DNA from: Udeniomyces pyricola
Taxonomy: Eukaryota > Basidiomycota > Tremellomycetes > Cystofilobasidiales > Mrakiaceae
Reading direction: 5' to 3'
DNA length: 64,000 nucleotides
Assembly (NCBI GenBank): GCA_039545295.1
Contig: BCIK01000008.1
Span: 822,487 to 886,486, forward strand
A program made the translations under genes and the position numbers. A model generated the notes under the pieces. It was not told the origin of the DNA. It did no database searches and saw nothing but the letters and a program-made list of their open reading frames with translations. This document shows positions 22,997 through 36,100 of this stretch, piece after piece. Each line of letters starts with the position of its first letter. Positions within the stretch are counted from its first letter, which is position 1.

Positions 22997-25797
22997 TTAG
23001 AACCGGCTGGCAATGTCAGCCTGGCTCTCCTCTGCGGGAGAGAGCTTGCTGGTAAGCTGATCCGGGTTGAGACCTTCCCATGAGATCTGGTAGATCGTCT
23101 CAAACAGAGGGTAGCCCTCCACTCGGTTCCTGCACGCAAGAAGAAGATAGAGGAAGAAAAGCAACAAAGAAGGGAAACGTTATCGTCAGTCACGCAGGAA
23201 GAACAGTCACCAGAGCAACCCTAATGGAAGCAATATCGTAAAGACAGGTAGAGGAGATGCCTTCGTACTTGGCAACGAGGAACTCGTGAATCTCCTTGGC
23301 GGTGTAGATACCCTGGAGCTCTGATCGTGGGAAAAAAGACGTCAAAATGAAACATCCTCAGTAAAAACATACTTGTCGACTTTGTTGGAAACACGTGGAC
23401 GATAGGAACAAAAAGACGATCGGACTTACTTTGACCTTTGAGCATACTCTCTTCAAGCTCCTGGAACGTCTTGCCAGCGGTGACAAATTCCTGAAAGGGG
23501 ACGGGAAGCAAAGTGAGTTCTCTCAAGTCGTAGGAACAAGAAGAAGAGCAAACAAACAAAAAAGAAGAGACAAGACGAGAACAAGAAGGAAGGAGATGAT
23601 GTACTAACAGCTGCGACCTTACGGTTTCGTCCACCGAGACAGGTCGTGATGAGATCGGCGACACCCGCCGATTCCTGAAGGAACGTCACCTCCTTGACGC
23701 CCTCGAAGAACTCGAGGCAGAAGTGCTTCATCTCGAGCAAGCCGATCCTCATGATGGCCGCTGCGAATGAGATTACGACGAGGTGGTCAGGGATAGAACT
23801 GGGAAAGGGAAGGACAATTTGGTATGATTGAAGAGGAAAACGAGATGGTTCTTTTTTTTTTTACCCTTGGCATTGTCTCCCCATCCGAGTCCGTCGTTGA
23901 ATCCGGCAGCGACAGCGACGATATCTGAAGACGACACACGCCCGCACAAATGAAGTTGAAGGGAAAAAAATGAAGATGACGGGCGCAAGTGGGCTAGAGT
24001 CAGACTGGAAGCTCTGACAGCTATCGTGGCAGTTCATAGAGTTCTCATTCCTTTGTTCCGCCCCTCGCCCATCCTCCTGAGTAGCGAAAACAACTTACTC
24101 TTGAGCGCGCCGCAAAGAGAGACACCCGCGACATCATCGATCAGCTGCACGCGGAACTGAGGAGTCTGGAACAGCGCTTGCCAAAGAACCCCTTCCGCGC
24201 GAGTCCTGTATCCAATCGTCGTCTCAGAGAACCTGTCCATTGCAACTGATCACCAGGACACAAAAGGAAAAAAAACGGTGAGTGGGAATGAGATGGGAAG
24301 AAAATGCAATTTGGCTTGATTTGGTTATTGCCAAACAGTTTCTGAAACAAGAATATTTTCCATTCTTTTCAGATTTACCTTCTTGGGCGATGTTGGCACC
24401 ACTGCACATATGATGTCAATGGGAAATCAGTGGAGATTCGAAACCGCGATTTGGACTAAGAAGAAGGGGGTTTGACAACCAAATTCAATGAGGGGAACGT
24501 ACCTAAGAGCCGAACAACTCACGCCGAGTTCCTTCTCAATCACATCAGCAAAGATGTGGATATCGTCTCCCTTGACATCAACGCCCTTGATGCACGTCTG
24601 GGTCACGTACAGAACCCGAAAAAGGAGTGTTTATCAGCTGAAGCGTTGGTTGTAGAGGGTTGAGTTAGATGATCGGACGCACGATAGCCTTGACTCCTTT
24701 GGGGATGTGCGATTTGAGCTGCTCCACGATCTTCGGAAGGAACTAAACCCACCAGGAAAAACAGAACGTGGAACGAATTGTTTGTACGTTAGATTGAATG
24801 AAGCAGAAAAGGAAGCGATATGGTTGAGAAGGGAGATGGACGGACCTGATGGGGGAGGACAAAGACGAGAGCAGTCGCGTCCTTGATGGCCTCCTTGAGA
24901 TCGGGAACGGCAACGACATTGTCGCCAAGTTGAATATCCGGCCTACGAATTGAGACGTGACGTTATTCGAAGGGTGGAACAGAGAGATCGATATGAGTAA
25001 GGTGGAGTGAGCCAGAGCAAGACGTGGACGCCCTGTCCAAGCTGAGAGCCCCCCAGATCGGTCATGGGTATACCGGAATCGCGTTGAGATTCACGCGTAC
25101 GCACAGGTACTTAACATTGACGTGCTTCTCGTTGATGATTTCCACAAGACTCTTTCCGTCGACCTGTTCAAACAACGTAGATGATTTAGTTCCACCCAGC
25201 AACGCGTCTCAAGCCTTTCTCTCCAACTCTGTCCAGAAGGAGAAGGGGAAAGGGGAGGGTGAAGGACGATATCTCAACCAACCTTCTCATCAAAGACCCA
25301 CATCTTGACTTCGTCCCCGTCAAAGATATCAGGGAATCGTCGAGCATTCTTACCAGCAAGACGAGCAATAGCTGATCCCCTATATTGGGGAGGCCAAGAA
25401 TTTTCAAGATCAGGAATGGAGAACAGATGGTAAGCGGAAAGGGGCAAGGAAAGAAGGCCCAAGCTTCTCGACGCAAAACATTCCCTTCCTCTCATATCCC
25501 CGGGACAGAGTGTGGGGATCATCGTACGAACCAGTTACCTGAGCCGATGATGGCGACCTTTTCTTTCTGACCGGTAGGAGAAACGTTTGAAGAATTGGAC
25601 ATGTTGATGGACGATGTGATGGCGGAAGAGATCAAAGGTACTGAGGAGGAGCTGAGCGGTCTCGCAAGAAGCTGAAAGGGGATGGCGGAGCGAGTTGGGA
25701 TGCGCTTTGTTGAGCAGGCGAGAGAAGGAGCAGGGATCGAGCGTACGGTCCGGATCGAAGTCGCACTACTGGAGAGAAAAGTCCGTAAGGAAAACAC
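22997..25797 (-). CDS. GPD: NAD-dependent glycerol-3-phosphate dehydrogenase with N-terminal leader
   Basis: Exons complement(22997..23129, 23269..23320, 23430..23490, 23609..23760, 23865..23924, 24099..24245, 24379..24401, 24503..24597, 24683..24742, 24846..24942, 25105..25163, 25283..25379, 25532..25797), 13 exons, 433 residues. The enzyme reduces dihydroxyacetone phosphate to glycerol 3-phosphate, feeding glycerol and lipid synthesis and redox balance. [19 protein letters not shown] holds the NAD motif [47 protein letters not shown] and [19 protein letters not shown] are all family signatures. The C-terminus [14 protein letters not shown] follows [10 protein letters not shown]. The first 65 residues are Ser/Arg-rich with almost no acidic residues, like a mitochondrial presequence, and a second in-frame ATG at 25602 would give a leaderless protein of normal size. 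Exon 7 is only 23 nt. Confidence 0.95.
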
Positions 25798-27422
25798 GGT
25801 TGACGAGTACCGAGTGATGGAGTGGGAGATCGAGAGGATTTGGATTGAACGCTAAGAGGTTGGATTTAAGGAAGACTGCAAGTCAGGTTGGGGTAAAGGG
25901 GTCTCGGAGCCAAACCGGAAATGTTGGGGCAGGGCGCACAGTGCACAGAGCGAGGTCGAAATGATCGATATAATCGATGATCTGCAAGATTAAGGAACCA
26001 AATCTTGATATAGTAAGATGTTCGGTAACTGGTTTTTTTTCTACTTTTTCTTTTTCCTTCTTCTTCTCATGGACTTCGTTTTCTTATTGGTTTCCTCCTT
26101 AGCTTCTTCACGGGCGCTGATACTCAGTTCTCATTTCTCAACAGTTCTATCTGATCGATCGAGAAAAGCCTTCAATCCACCCGTGCATGACATGTGTAAC
26201 ATTGACAGCTGGACTACTAGTTCTGATGGCTAATAGTAAGCTGCGAAGGGGTTAGCCGAGTCATCATTTAGCCCCACTCCTGAAAGTCATGCATGAGCAC
26301 GATGGTATAGCCGTCCGAGACGTATCGTTCCAAACGCCAGTACTCTTCCCTCGGAAGGTTGTGGCATAACTTGTCTCGATTTTCTCCCAAGTACACGCTG
26401 ATCCCAAGTCCGACCTTACAGTCCACCTCGGAATCCCTCGCCTAAGCTCGCATCCCAGTGATCCAGTGCGCCGTAATGACCCAGCGGGAGTACGAGGTCT
26501 CGAAGGAGTGGAAGAGAAGGGGAGGTCTAATTGGGGGACGTATAACCAGTTGTATGTTAGCTCTTTGTCGACCTGTCTTAAGTCACCGATGACCACCCTG
26601 GCTTAACGCCGCGGTAAGACCGCAGGTCACAGGCACTCGCGAGCTCTGGCCTTGCAAATGAAATAATCATGACGTATGCATGTGTTGGCGACGTCGTCAT
26701 GTGCAGTATCAGAGGTGAATGCCTTGTAGGAAAGCGACGGAGGTCGGGAAAGATGACATGTTGCTGCATTAGTGAGTAGGAGATGGCGAGAGGGTTAGGA
26801 GGGTTGGTGGAAGTCTGGAAGAGGAAACCAGATCAGTGGGGTCGGTGACAGTTTGAGAGAGGATCTAGATGGGGGCCAAGATGGGATATGAGTTGGAGGG
26901 GCCTAAGATATGAGCAAGATAGAAAGGAAAAGGAAGGTTTCATCCAAACAGGTGACTCGTCCCGCAATTTTATAATTACGTATCTCTCGGATCACAGACC
27001 AAGACTATGAGTATATCTTGACCCTTCTCGGAGCTCAAAACATGAGCGTTAACATAACGAAGTGAGATGTGATCCGGAAACCCTCAGACTTCAGGATACA
27101 TTGCAAGTCAAGCACGTGATCAATCAATCGAGTCGGCCAAAGAGCAGCCAAGCCACAACTCACTCGTCTTCACGAGCGAGTACGATGATACGGGCTTCAG
27201 TCAGTCCACGGTGTCTCTCTCACATGTGTACAGTCTAGTCGTGATTTCGGGTTGTAAGCTTGAGTAATCAGTGCTATGAGGACGGTCAGTCAAGAGCGAG
27301 CTATATGCTGTTGGCTATATGGGTGTATGGGTCGAACATAGCGGTCTGTTGAAGTTGCACCTACAGATGACATTCCAGTCAAGCGATGATATATGTATAT
27401 GCATATCATGATATGCTGTTTT
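25798..27422. other. Intergenic, holds one coding-like remnant
   Basis: About 1.6 kb upstream of GPD and downstream of the SUZ12-like gene. Apart from the minus-strand remnant at 26268-26582 no gene was recognised. The part next to GPD carries its promoter; no named element was seen. Confidence 0.45.
26268..26582 (-). pseudogene. Coding-like remnant with an in-frame TAG, or end of a small unmodelled gene
   Basis: On the minus strand one frame stays protein-like for about 100 codons, interrupted once by TAG at 26442-26444. The part before the stop includes NIQLVIRPPIRPPLLFHSFE and SYSRWVITAHWITGM. The part after it includes DCKVGLGISVYLGENRDKLC and EEYWRLERYVSDGYTIVLMH and ends with a stop at 26268. 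The composition looks like folded protein, not random frame. A 39-nt intron (GTCATT to GCTTAG) would remove the stop and keep the frame, but that is very short. No convincing upstream exon was found, and I recognise no family. It may be a decayed gene. Confidence 0.35.
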
Positions 27423-30400
27423 CTAATCCGCTAATCCGCCAGTTGTCTTGTAATGAGCCGCCTTGAGCTCTAGATATCGTCTATGGGCCGATACGAGTGA
27501 CTCGAGAGTTAGGTGATCGTATGCGTTGAGGACCTACGAACGTATGTAAACCACTCATAAGTCTCGTGGTCATCTCCTTCCCCATGCAATAGATAGATAC
27601 AAGAAGAGGTTGTTAAAGATGGAGGGGTATACAGATAGCGAGACGTACCTTGAGGTGTATGACCAGGTGCCGATCGAGGTTGAGCGTTCGGAACCAAGAA
27701 GCGTATCTCTCGACGAAACCGAGGGCGTGCGTGTGACAATTGAATCGATGAATGGGTCTGACGAGAGAGCAGTAGACAAAGCCAAAGAAAGGATAAGCAA
27801 CAAAAGAAGAAACCTTCTCATATAACCAGCCTCACAGTCGACTCAAATCGGAGCAAAGGAAGAACGAAGGAAGAAAGGAGACAGAGATGTTTACTCACCC
27901 ACGTCGCTCGACCCATCGGTTCCACAAGCACATTGACAGCTTTTGCCCATCGTGTACGCATTCGAGCTCGAAGATTTCTTCCTCGCGTTCCTTTCGGCCT
28001 GCTCGCAACCCACCCGCGATGCCGATCCCGCCACCTTGAGCAAGACTTGGTCGTTCGCCCAAAGCTATCTCCTCGGCATCGAGCATCGATAAGACATCAG
28101 CGAGAGAGCCTCGGTCGATGCGTTGCGAGCACACGGCGGTTGAGAGGTCGATTCGAGGTGGAGAGGCTGTGAAGTGACCCTGAGTCGGCGTGACTGAAGC
28201 AGAAGGTTCGACTAAGCGATTGTCGATGTCACCGGAAAGGGATTGAGCTCGGGACGAGGATGAGGACCCTGGTTGACAGGATGTCGAGGACACTGCACTG
28301 GAAGTCGACGTGGTCGAATGGGTGATGTTCAATAAAGGACGTGAGGCCGAGATGAGCGAGGTAGATGGAAGGTGGTTGATAGACCGGATGGATGCGTTTT
28401 TGGTTGAGTGACTAGATCGACTGTAGGTGCGAATGCTTGGCTATGAGTGTCCGGTAAGGCATGAACGCATATCATGTCAGCTACAGCTTGTCGACTCGGG
28501 AAAGCAGTCAAATTCAAGACTTTTGGCGGGTATCTCACTATACTGACCTTCCTTGACGGTACCAAGGTAGACGACGGCCGCGGGCCTGAGTCATCTGAAG
28601 GCCTCTGGTCCACCGTAGATGAATGGCTCTGCGTAGGTGGTTCGGTTGCGACGCGGGCCTCATCAAAGGTTCGCTCAAGTCCTTTTCCCTTCTCCTCGTC
28701 GAGGCTGTCGACGGATGACCTCAAGCGGGGGGCTTCCCGAGCAGTAGCAGATTTGCCTCTCGCGCACTCGTGGCCCTCTGAAACAACCCCTGGCTCTCTG
28801 TCGACGTCTAACATTAAGGGTGGTCTCAACTCGATGTCGTCCGATACGACCGAGGAACTCCGAGCCATGTCCAGGCGAGAAGGTGACTGGGTTTCAGGGA
28901 TATAAGAGTCGCTGGTGCGTTGGGTCGAGGGAGAAGAGGTCGGAGGCGAGTAGACAAAAGTGTGACTGCCAGAAATAATGGATCGCGTCGGGGTGGAGTA
29001 GATGCGAGTCGAAGACGGGTCCGACAAGGGTGACCTGCTGAGGATCACGGGGGCAGCATCGCGAGTGATGAGGACCTCCTCAAAGGACGATTGACTGATT
29101 GACGACGACGACGATTTCTCGGCGTGCCAGCGAAGAGAAATCAAAGGTTTCCAGATGTCCGACTGTTGGGCGGGTTCCTCCATCTTGCCGTCTCCCTCTT
29201 GAATCTCTGGCGAGTATATGGCGTCGCCATCGGACTCGCGTCTCACTAGAACCAAATCATTCCCACTTGTGAAGTTTCTGCTTGGGACCGCATCGGTCCA
29301 GTCTCGGGGCCGCCAAACGTCGTCGACGAGCACGATGCTTTGACCTTGGGCGTCCTTGAAGGAGGCAAGCTTGATGCGAAGAAGGAGATGGGCGCATGGA
29401 GGCAACCCAGGCTCTTCATCATCCAAGCTTGGATGGATCGGAAGGGGATGAAAGATTTGAGAGGGAAAAAGAATGGTGATGGGTGATTTGAGACGGATGT
29501 TGCCGCTTACGACGTCGATAAGGGAGGGCGAATGAAGCGTTCGGTGCATGATGCGCGGTGGAATAACGGGTGATGAGGAGGATACCTGATCAGACGCATC
29601 CGCACGAGTCACGAGGGAAGAGGATACAAGATTCGGTCAGTACCTTTGATGATTGTCCGCAATTTGATACGTTTGTGATACAGATTAGGCGCACCAGCAG
29701 CAGCTCGACAGCAATCAGGAACGAGCCGAGTCCATGCAAGGGAAAAGGTGGGACCACTAGCTGGTTGAAGACGAGGGAGAGGGAACGTCGAGGCGAAGAA
29801 CAGACTGGATGAGAAGTGCACGTGACCCGAGGCTGAGTAGGAAAAGAATCCAGCGAGGGATGAGACTGTGTGGAAACAACATAATGAGAAACAAGATTGT
29901 CAACTCCTCGAATATGGGTTGAGAACAAAAAGGATTTTCACAAGACTCACGGGATCGGCTCGACATGGGCTGACTTTTAGTCGCCCTGCGGCAATGATCC
30001 CTGGTTTGACGATAGGCACCGGGGGGCTCTCACTTCTTTTAGTGGCAAGCGGTGGAACCATCGGCCGGTCGATGGACTGATCGTCCACCTCGTTCCCCTC
30101 CCCTCTACCGTGCCCTGTTGACTCGGTATGCCAGGACACAAGCCGCTCTACACTGCCTATGTCTTGCATGGTACTCTCAGGATCAGCAGCCATAAGTTGG
30201 TTATCGATCTTGCTCGGCGATGTTGGCTCTGAAGAAGAGGAGTCTGACGTCTGAGAGAGAGCAGACCAGGGCAGGGCGTCATCCTGGTCGGAGACGATGT
30301 TATCCAACGCGTCAACAAAGCCCTCATCGTCTGTATCGTCGATAGCCAGGCCTGTCTCCAGCTCCAACTCTTCCTCCTCTTCCTCCAACGCCGCATCTGT

Positions 30401-32658
30401 TGCATCAGATCCAATCCTGTTCTCCTGAGCTTTGGTCGGTTGCACAGGACTGGGATCCAAACGAACGATTGAAGAGAAATACTGGCGATAGGCTGTGTTG
30501 AAGGTATTCCAGGCAACGAGTGAGGTAAACTGCAGAGTGCATCGCTCTATAGAATCTGATGATAGGGAAGAGAGAGAGAGAGGGTGTGAAACGTTTGTCA
30601 ACTGCATCGACTGACATTGTCTGTTTCTACAGGCTCACTAACCAACTGAGACAGTCATCGCGCTCTGTTGGCAGGGGTTCGCATAAATTATGTCAGCTCA
30701 ATTGTGCCTTGATCATCTTTTTTTTTTTAGACTTTCACAATGATGCCACATCATCCAACTCACGGCGTCAAACACAGTGTCTTCCAGATCGACATCACTC
30801 CAGCTAAAGCCGTTGAGGTCGCCCGTGCCATCGATGTTGGTATATGCACACGTCAGCCAATCTAGGAACAAGGAGTCATAACATGACATCGACATGAGCT
30901 CTCTTCATGACTGTCACACGTTCGATGATGGAACCTGCTACATACGTTCATCGCCTACGACAACAACTTTGAGCACTCCTGCGCGTGGAGTCGGATCGTG
31001 GGGGAGGAGAAGACGGCAGTCCCATCTAATCGAGTCGAGGGTCTCGATAGTCAGTCCGGGGTCGGTTGCGAGGGGGTTCACACCTGGGTCGGATGTGAGT
31101 TGCGTGTGTGAAAGATCACGGGAAGATACGATTACTGGTGGCTGTGTCGACAGTGGAGGCACTTCAACGTGGGTGAAATCGAGAGGATCGATCGGCGTTC
31201 CCAGCACTGAACTCTTTAGACTTATAGGCTGCCTCAGCTCTGGTCTTTCGGCCTTCATCTGAGGCATGACCGGGATCAGGTTGTTGAGATCGGCGTTGAT
31301 CGTGCTCATCGAGTTTGACTGGCTTTCGGATCCTCTGGGTCCAGTGTCTACCGGGCCATTCTTCGCGTCGATCGCGTTGACGGTCCTCCGTTTGAGAGGC
31401 CTTTGAGGCGAAAAGGCGCTTTTTGCTGTCGTATTATGTTCAAGGGTCGAACTGCTGTGGAGTGATGGCGGCAGGGAATGAGCTGAGCACTCCGAGGAGG
31501 CAGAGTGAGACCTTTTCCGCGAGTACGAGATGCTGGTTGATGTGACTACATCGTGCGATGGGATGGTACCGGTAGTGGACTTAAGACCGAAGCTAGAATT
31601 CTGATGTTGCAGACAATCTGTGTCGATGGAAGAGGATGAGCTGGAGAAGGTGACAGGATTCGAAAGAGGGCTGGGCTTGGCGGGACGAAAGAGATGTCGA
31701 TGTGATGTTGGAGAAGCTCTAAGCGTCTTCGAAGTCAGGTCCTTAGCTGGTTGGACCAAGGAAATGTGGGGAGGAGGCTGTTGACAAGGGTGATCTGGTG
31801 ATGGGCCAGAGGGTGGAGAAGGGGTAGACGTTGAAGTACGAGTGGAGGGACTCGCAGGCTTTCGGATTTGTGAGGGACCAGCGACGATGATCGGACGCTG
31901 TCCTGGCCTGATCTCGCACTTTTCATAAGGTGGGTAGTCGTGGTCGACCAAGGGTAAGACGGTGGAGAGGGCGGTAGCGACAAGCTCGCATGATGCTGCG
32001 TGCAGCTCGAGCGGCTTGTTTCGATGGGCGATTGGTCCTCGGAACAGGCAGTCAGGTGCCCAGCACTTTGGACCTAGATCAGAGGTAATTGATGGTCTCG
32101 ATACGCGTAAACCTAGTGGCCAGGTTGTAGGAGAGAGGGGACAGGAGTTTTTAAGTAATCCAAAGGAAAAGGTTCCGTGCATTAAGTTGACGTTGCGACG
32201 CGTCTCAAACGAAACCGACGCGCGGGCTGCTCACGAGATGTTGGGCCATGTCGGTTTTTGAGACGTATCCAGTATTCGAGCCGATGACACCGTCGTCGAT
32301 GGTCGGTCTGATCATCGACCGAGGTGAATGTCTCGCCAGGACAGAGGTTGCACTTCAACAGGTGAGCGGTCGCGTCGGTCGGGGGAATAGCTTGAAGGAC
32401 GACTGATAGCTCAAGTGGGCGGGCAGAAGGAGCCACCAGCTCACTAGCACGACGCTTGCCGTGAGGGTCGTGTTTACGGACGGGTGGAGAGAAGGAGAAT
32501 TTGCGATAAGTTGACGATGGAACGCGCTGAGGGTCGGTGGTGAGGCCGAGGGTAGTGGGGGAAGTTGGTGTAGTGGTGGTACCTGCGAGGGTGAGATTGG
32601 AAGGAGCGTGGATGGATATCGAGGGCGTGAATGGCTCATGGATTGGGGAGTGGAGCAT
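27423..32658 (-). CDS. SUZ12-like protein with C-terminal VEFS box (1453 aa)
   Basis: Exons complement(27423..27533, 27649..27757, 27899..28440, 28485..29585, 29644..29865, 29951..30555, 30643..30664, 30764..30861, 30946..32073, 32235..32658); all phases agree. The C-terminus (about residues 1365-1440) reads SMCLWNRWVERR, then HALGFVERYASWFRTLNLDR and HLVIHLKVLNAYDHL. This parallels the VEFS box of SUZ12, including the LWN start, the HAxxFVExY core and the helix ending in xHL. SUZ12 is the PRC2 subunit that supports H3K27 methylation. Two cysteine/histidine clusters near the N-terminus (CNLC...H...CH around residue 105, and KCWAPDC...H...C around 150) may bind zinc. The centre is Ser/Pro-rich. 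The protein is about twice the usual SUZ12 length and the zinc finger is not in its usual place just before VEFS, so the assignment is provisional. The exon 7/8 junction (44-nt intron) is the weakest splice. Confidence 0.6.
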
Positions 32659-33197
32659 GCCTCTCGGATTTGGCCCGGCGGTTCGATGGAGCGTCTAGGG
32701 GAAGACAGCCGGGGGATATGTTGGAGCGATGACTGATGGAAGGGGTGGTGATGGCGAAAGGATGACTGCTGACGTGCAGATGATCAGCCCGCGGTGCAGG
32801 ACTAGACCACAGATGATCCAGCTAGGCTGATCTCGGGCGAGGCGGAACAGGATGGAGTGTACAAGAGTAGTACACACATATATATATATATATAATATAC
32901 AGACAAATGAATGTTATACATACCGTCTGATCAATATGATATATGTATTTCCTTAACAACATGCGCACGCCTCTCTCCATAATCATCATAAACATCCGAT
33001 CATCCGACCAACGCGCGCCCTGCCAACGTGCCTTGTGTGGTCTCTCCGGCCAGCAGCATACATACAAAGTATAACTAGCACTACTAATACAGTGATAACA
33101 TCCCCGCGTACCAGTCTCACCAAACAACAACTTGCATATAGTCCCACTTGCCATCGCTCCCCATCGTCCAATCAACTCCCACCCATAAACCACGCTC
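32659..33197. promoter_or_regulatory. Divergent upstream region of the SUZ12-like and Set9-like genes
   Basis: The two start codons face away from each other across 539 bases. A (TA) run at about 32878-32895 is the only striking feature. Both chromatin genes probably share this promoter region; no named factor site was identified. Confidence 0.5.
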
Positions 33198-36100
33198 ATG
33201 GGTGTGATAGCATACCAGCTTCAGGAGCATCTCTCGCGCGACGACGACTTTTTGTCCGACGTTCTCCTTGTACGTGACAGCTCGCGTCTCTTATTCCATC
33301 AGACCCATTTTGCTCACGCCTCTCATCACGCTGCTCTCGCTCAACCTTGGCCTGTGATTTCTAAACATCATCGCTCTACAGGATCAATTTGGACAGCCAG
33401 ACGGAACCAAGCGTGATTGACGGTCTCCCCATTCTTCCGGCGCGAAGCAATCGACCCAGCTCGAGACTGACCGAGTTTCCTCCCCTCCTCTCCCTTGCCT
33501 GCTCTCCCCGATCCTTGGCTCGACGCAGTTGGCGTGCACAAATGCGACCCGACCTACGTGCCCGTCGACTTTGATGCTCAATCCACCCTCAAACTCGTTC
33601 GCCAGGTGAGTGAACTCATCTAGTGCTTTCCCGTCACGCGTGGTCATCAGTGTTCATCCAGGCTCTCCCTCTTTTGCTCGCCGACCGCAGTACCTGCTTA
33701 CTCCATACGCCGCTCAAAAAAGGAGGGATATACCCAAAGTTGATCCTCGGGTTCGAACTGCTGTAGATCACTTCGTCAAGTAAGCTCCATGTTTGAGTAC
33801 ATCGTGTCCTTGTCGACGAGGTGTGATGCTCATGTCCGGCCCGTACCAGATTACCCTTTGTCCAGCGGTACATTGCGCCCAAAAACGCGGAAGAACGCGA
33901 TCGCTTCAAGATGTAAGGTCTTTCACCCATGTCGCGGTGGATCAAGTGTCTGGTATCTAGTGTGAAGATACCACGTGCTGATGAATCCCACGATGTCGTT
34001 CCATCCGCATACAGGCAAGCCAGCCATTACCTCACCATGTACCTACCAAACAGTGCGTGACGTTCTCTGTCTGAGAATGTGACGACGACTCAACATATGC
34101 CGTGGCTCAACAACATTACACCTGGCTACTTGACGTTATCTATCCACAGATCCGTTTGAGATTGGCAAGACCGATCGATATACCGTGGTGACCGGCAAAA
34201 ACGAGCTGGCCGTGTACTCGCTGACGCGTGTGCCGAGCGGGAAACGGCTCACTGGCTTCATCCGAGGCTCCCTGGCCCCCCTTACCAGCGAGGGTGCCGA
34301 CCTCCTCGCTGGTCCAGACTCCAACCTTCTCAGTGATGGAGACGAAGTGGTAGATGTCAATGAAGGAGGGGAAGGGCTTGACCCCAGTCACCCAGGCGCA
34401 TACAGCGTGTCGAGACAACGAATGCTCAGCCGACAGAGGAAGGAAAAGGGCAAGATGAGGGAGGAACCTGCGCCTCCGTTTGATGTCTCTATGATGAAGG
34501 AAGACGGTAGTGTGGACTCGCCGCCGAGACGGAAGAAACCCAAACCCGTTGGCCGAGCGATGAAGGTCAGCTCATCTATCTACATCTCCAAACGAAGATC
34601 ATTACACACTCACGCATGATGATGGCTACTCTTCTTCGCGATAGGACTTTTCTGTCGTCTTCTCTACCAGCAGGAAGCGCTATGAGCTCTTTCTGGGGCC
34701 CGCAAGGTTTCTCAATGTGGGTGTACGGCGTCACTATCATACTTCTGCTGTGGTCGTCTGGTGGTGTGGCTTTGACCACCCCTTTCGATGTGTGGATCTC
34801 TGATACTCAACCTCAACACGTTCATCTGCACTCATAGCACGACTGCAATCCTAATTGCGAGCTCAAACGGGACGGCCGCAATTGCATCTCCTTTGAGACA
34901 ATTCGAGAGATTGGTATCGGCGAAGAGCTGACAGCTATGTAGTACGTCTCAGAATATACTCTTTCTTTCTCTCTTTGTCGTTGCATCGTGAGTGCTCGGG
35001 CTCTCGTTACTATTGCAACATCAAACTGAAGAATATTCGGCACGATTGGTTTTCGCCTCGTAGTGGATCTGACTACTTCGGACTCGGCAACAAAGAATGC
35101 CTCTGTCTCACCTGCGAAACACGCCAGCAAGGCTACTACTCTCCCAGGCGCTCGGTCTCGGTCAACCCATTTGAAGGCACTTCCTCTGGCACGCGCGATC
35201 TATCTCGACCCATCGATCCTCCACCCCCTGCGAGCGATCATCTCACTCCGTCCCTTATCGCGTCTCTGTCTATGCGTCGCCTCTCCCGGACAGACTCCAG
35301 CTCGACCCTCGACGAATCAGGCTCAAGTTTGACAGAGAAACGCATCTCCAGTCGAGTCATGGAAAAGCGACGCGAGTCGGAACGAAAAGAGTTTCAGCGG
35401 TTGACTACAGCTGGCTTGAGTCATTTGAATGAAGAAGGCATGAGGCGATCGGGACGGCACGGATCCACTTTATCTACCGCTGATGGACAGGACACCACAC
35501 CACAGGCCCTCAGATGCCACACATGTGCGGGACTGATTGAAAGCGTCGAAAATGGTGAATCCATCGAGGAAAGTTGCCCGAGGTGAGTCTGATGGACACG
35601 ATGGTTGAGCATGGTGCTCTCACTGGCGTGGTAACTGTTTGATGCGACACTGACGGATTGGTAAATGCTCTGTCTCTTGTCTTGCTTGTTTTTCTGCACA
35701 GATGCATCCGGCATCTCACCATCTTTGACACGTCTTGGCCGGGTCGTCGTCCCCTCTTTACCGTCGAACCCACACCGGTACCCATGACACCTATATTAAG
35801 CGAACAATCCGACACCGAAAACTCCGAACCCGGCTTCCTGAGCGGTGACATGTCCTCCTCCGAATCATCATCCGATGACTTCGACTCGCGGCCTCCCTCG
35901 CGGGTATCCTCTTTCACTTCTTCTTCCCCTTACCGTTTTCCAGCATCAGTTCGATCTTCCTTCTCGCCGCCTATCCTTCTTGAACCTCGACGACCACGAA
36001 CCCTATCGGACGATGACATGCAGTCTGACGATACACCTTCCTACATACGCTCTGAGTTATCCTCGTCTCGTCCCTCTCCTCCCCCCTCAAATTGGCTCAG

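Noticed and set aside
26264..26596. 110-codon minus-strand frame overlapping the remnant
   Set aside because: Composition is poor (Arg/Ser/Thr) compared with the shifted frame reported as a remnant.
27423..32658. Two separate genes in place of one SUZ12-like gene
   Set aside because: Ten exons join with matching phases from the N-terminal Cys/His part to the VEFS end, and no internal promoter or stop is required. It remains possible and is reflected in the confidence.
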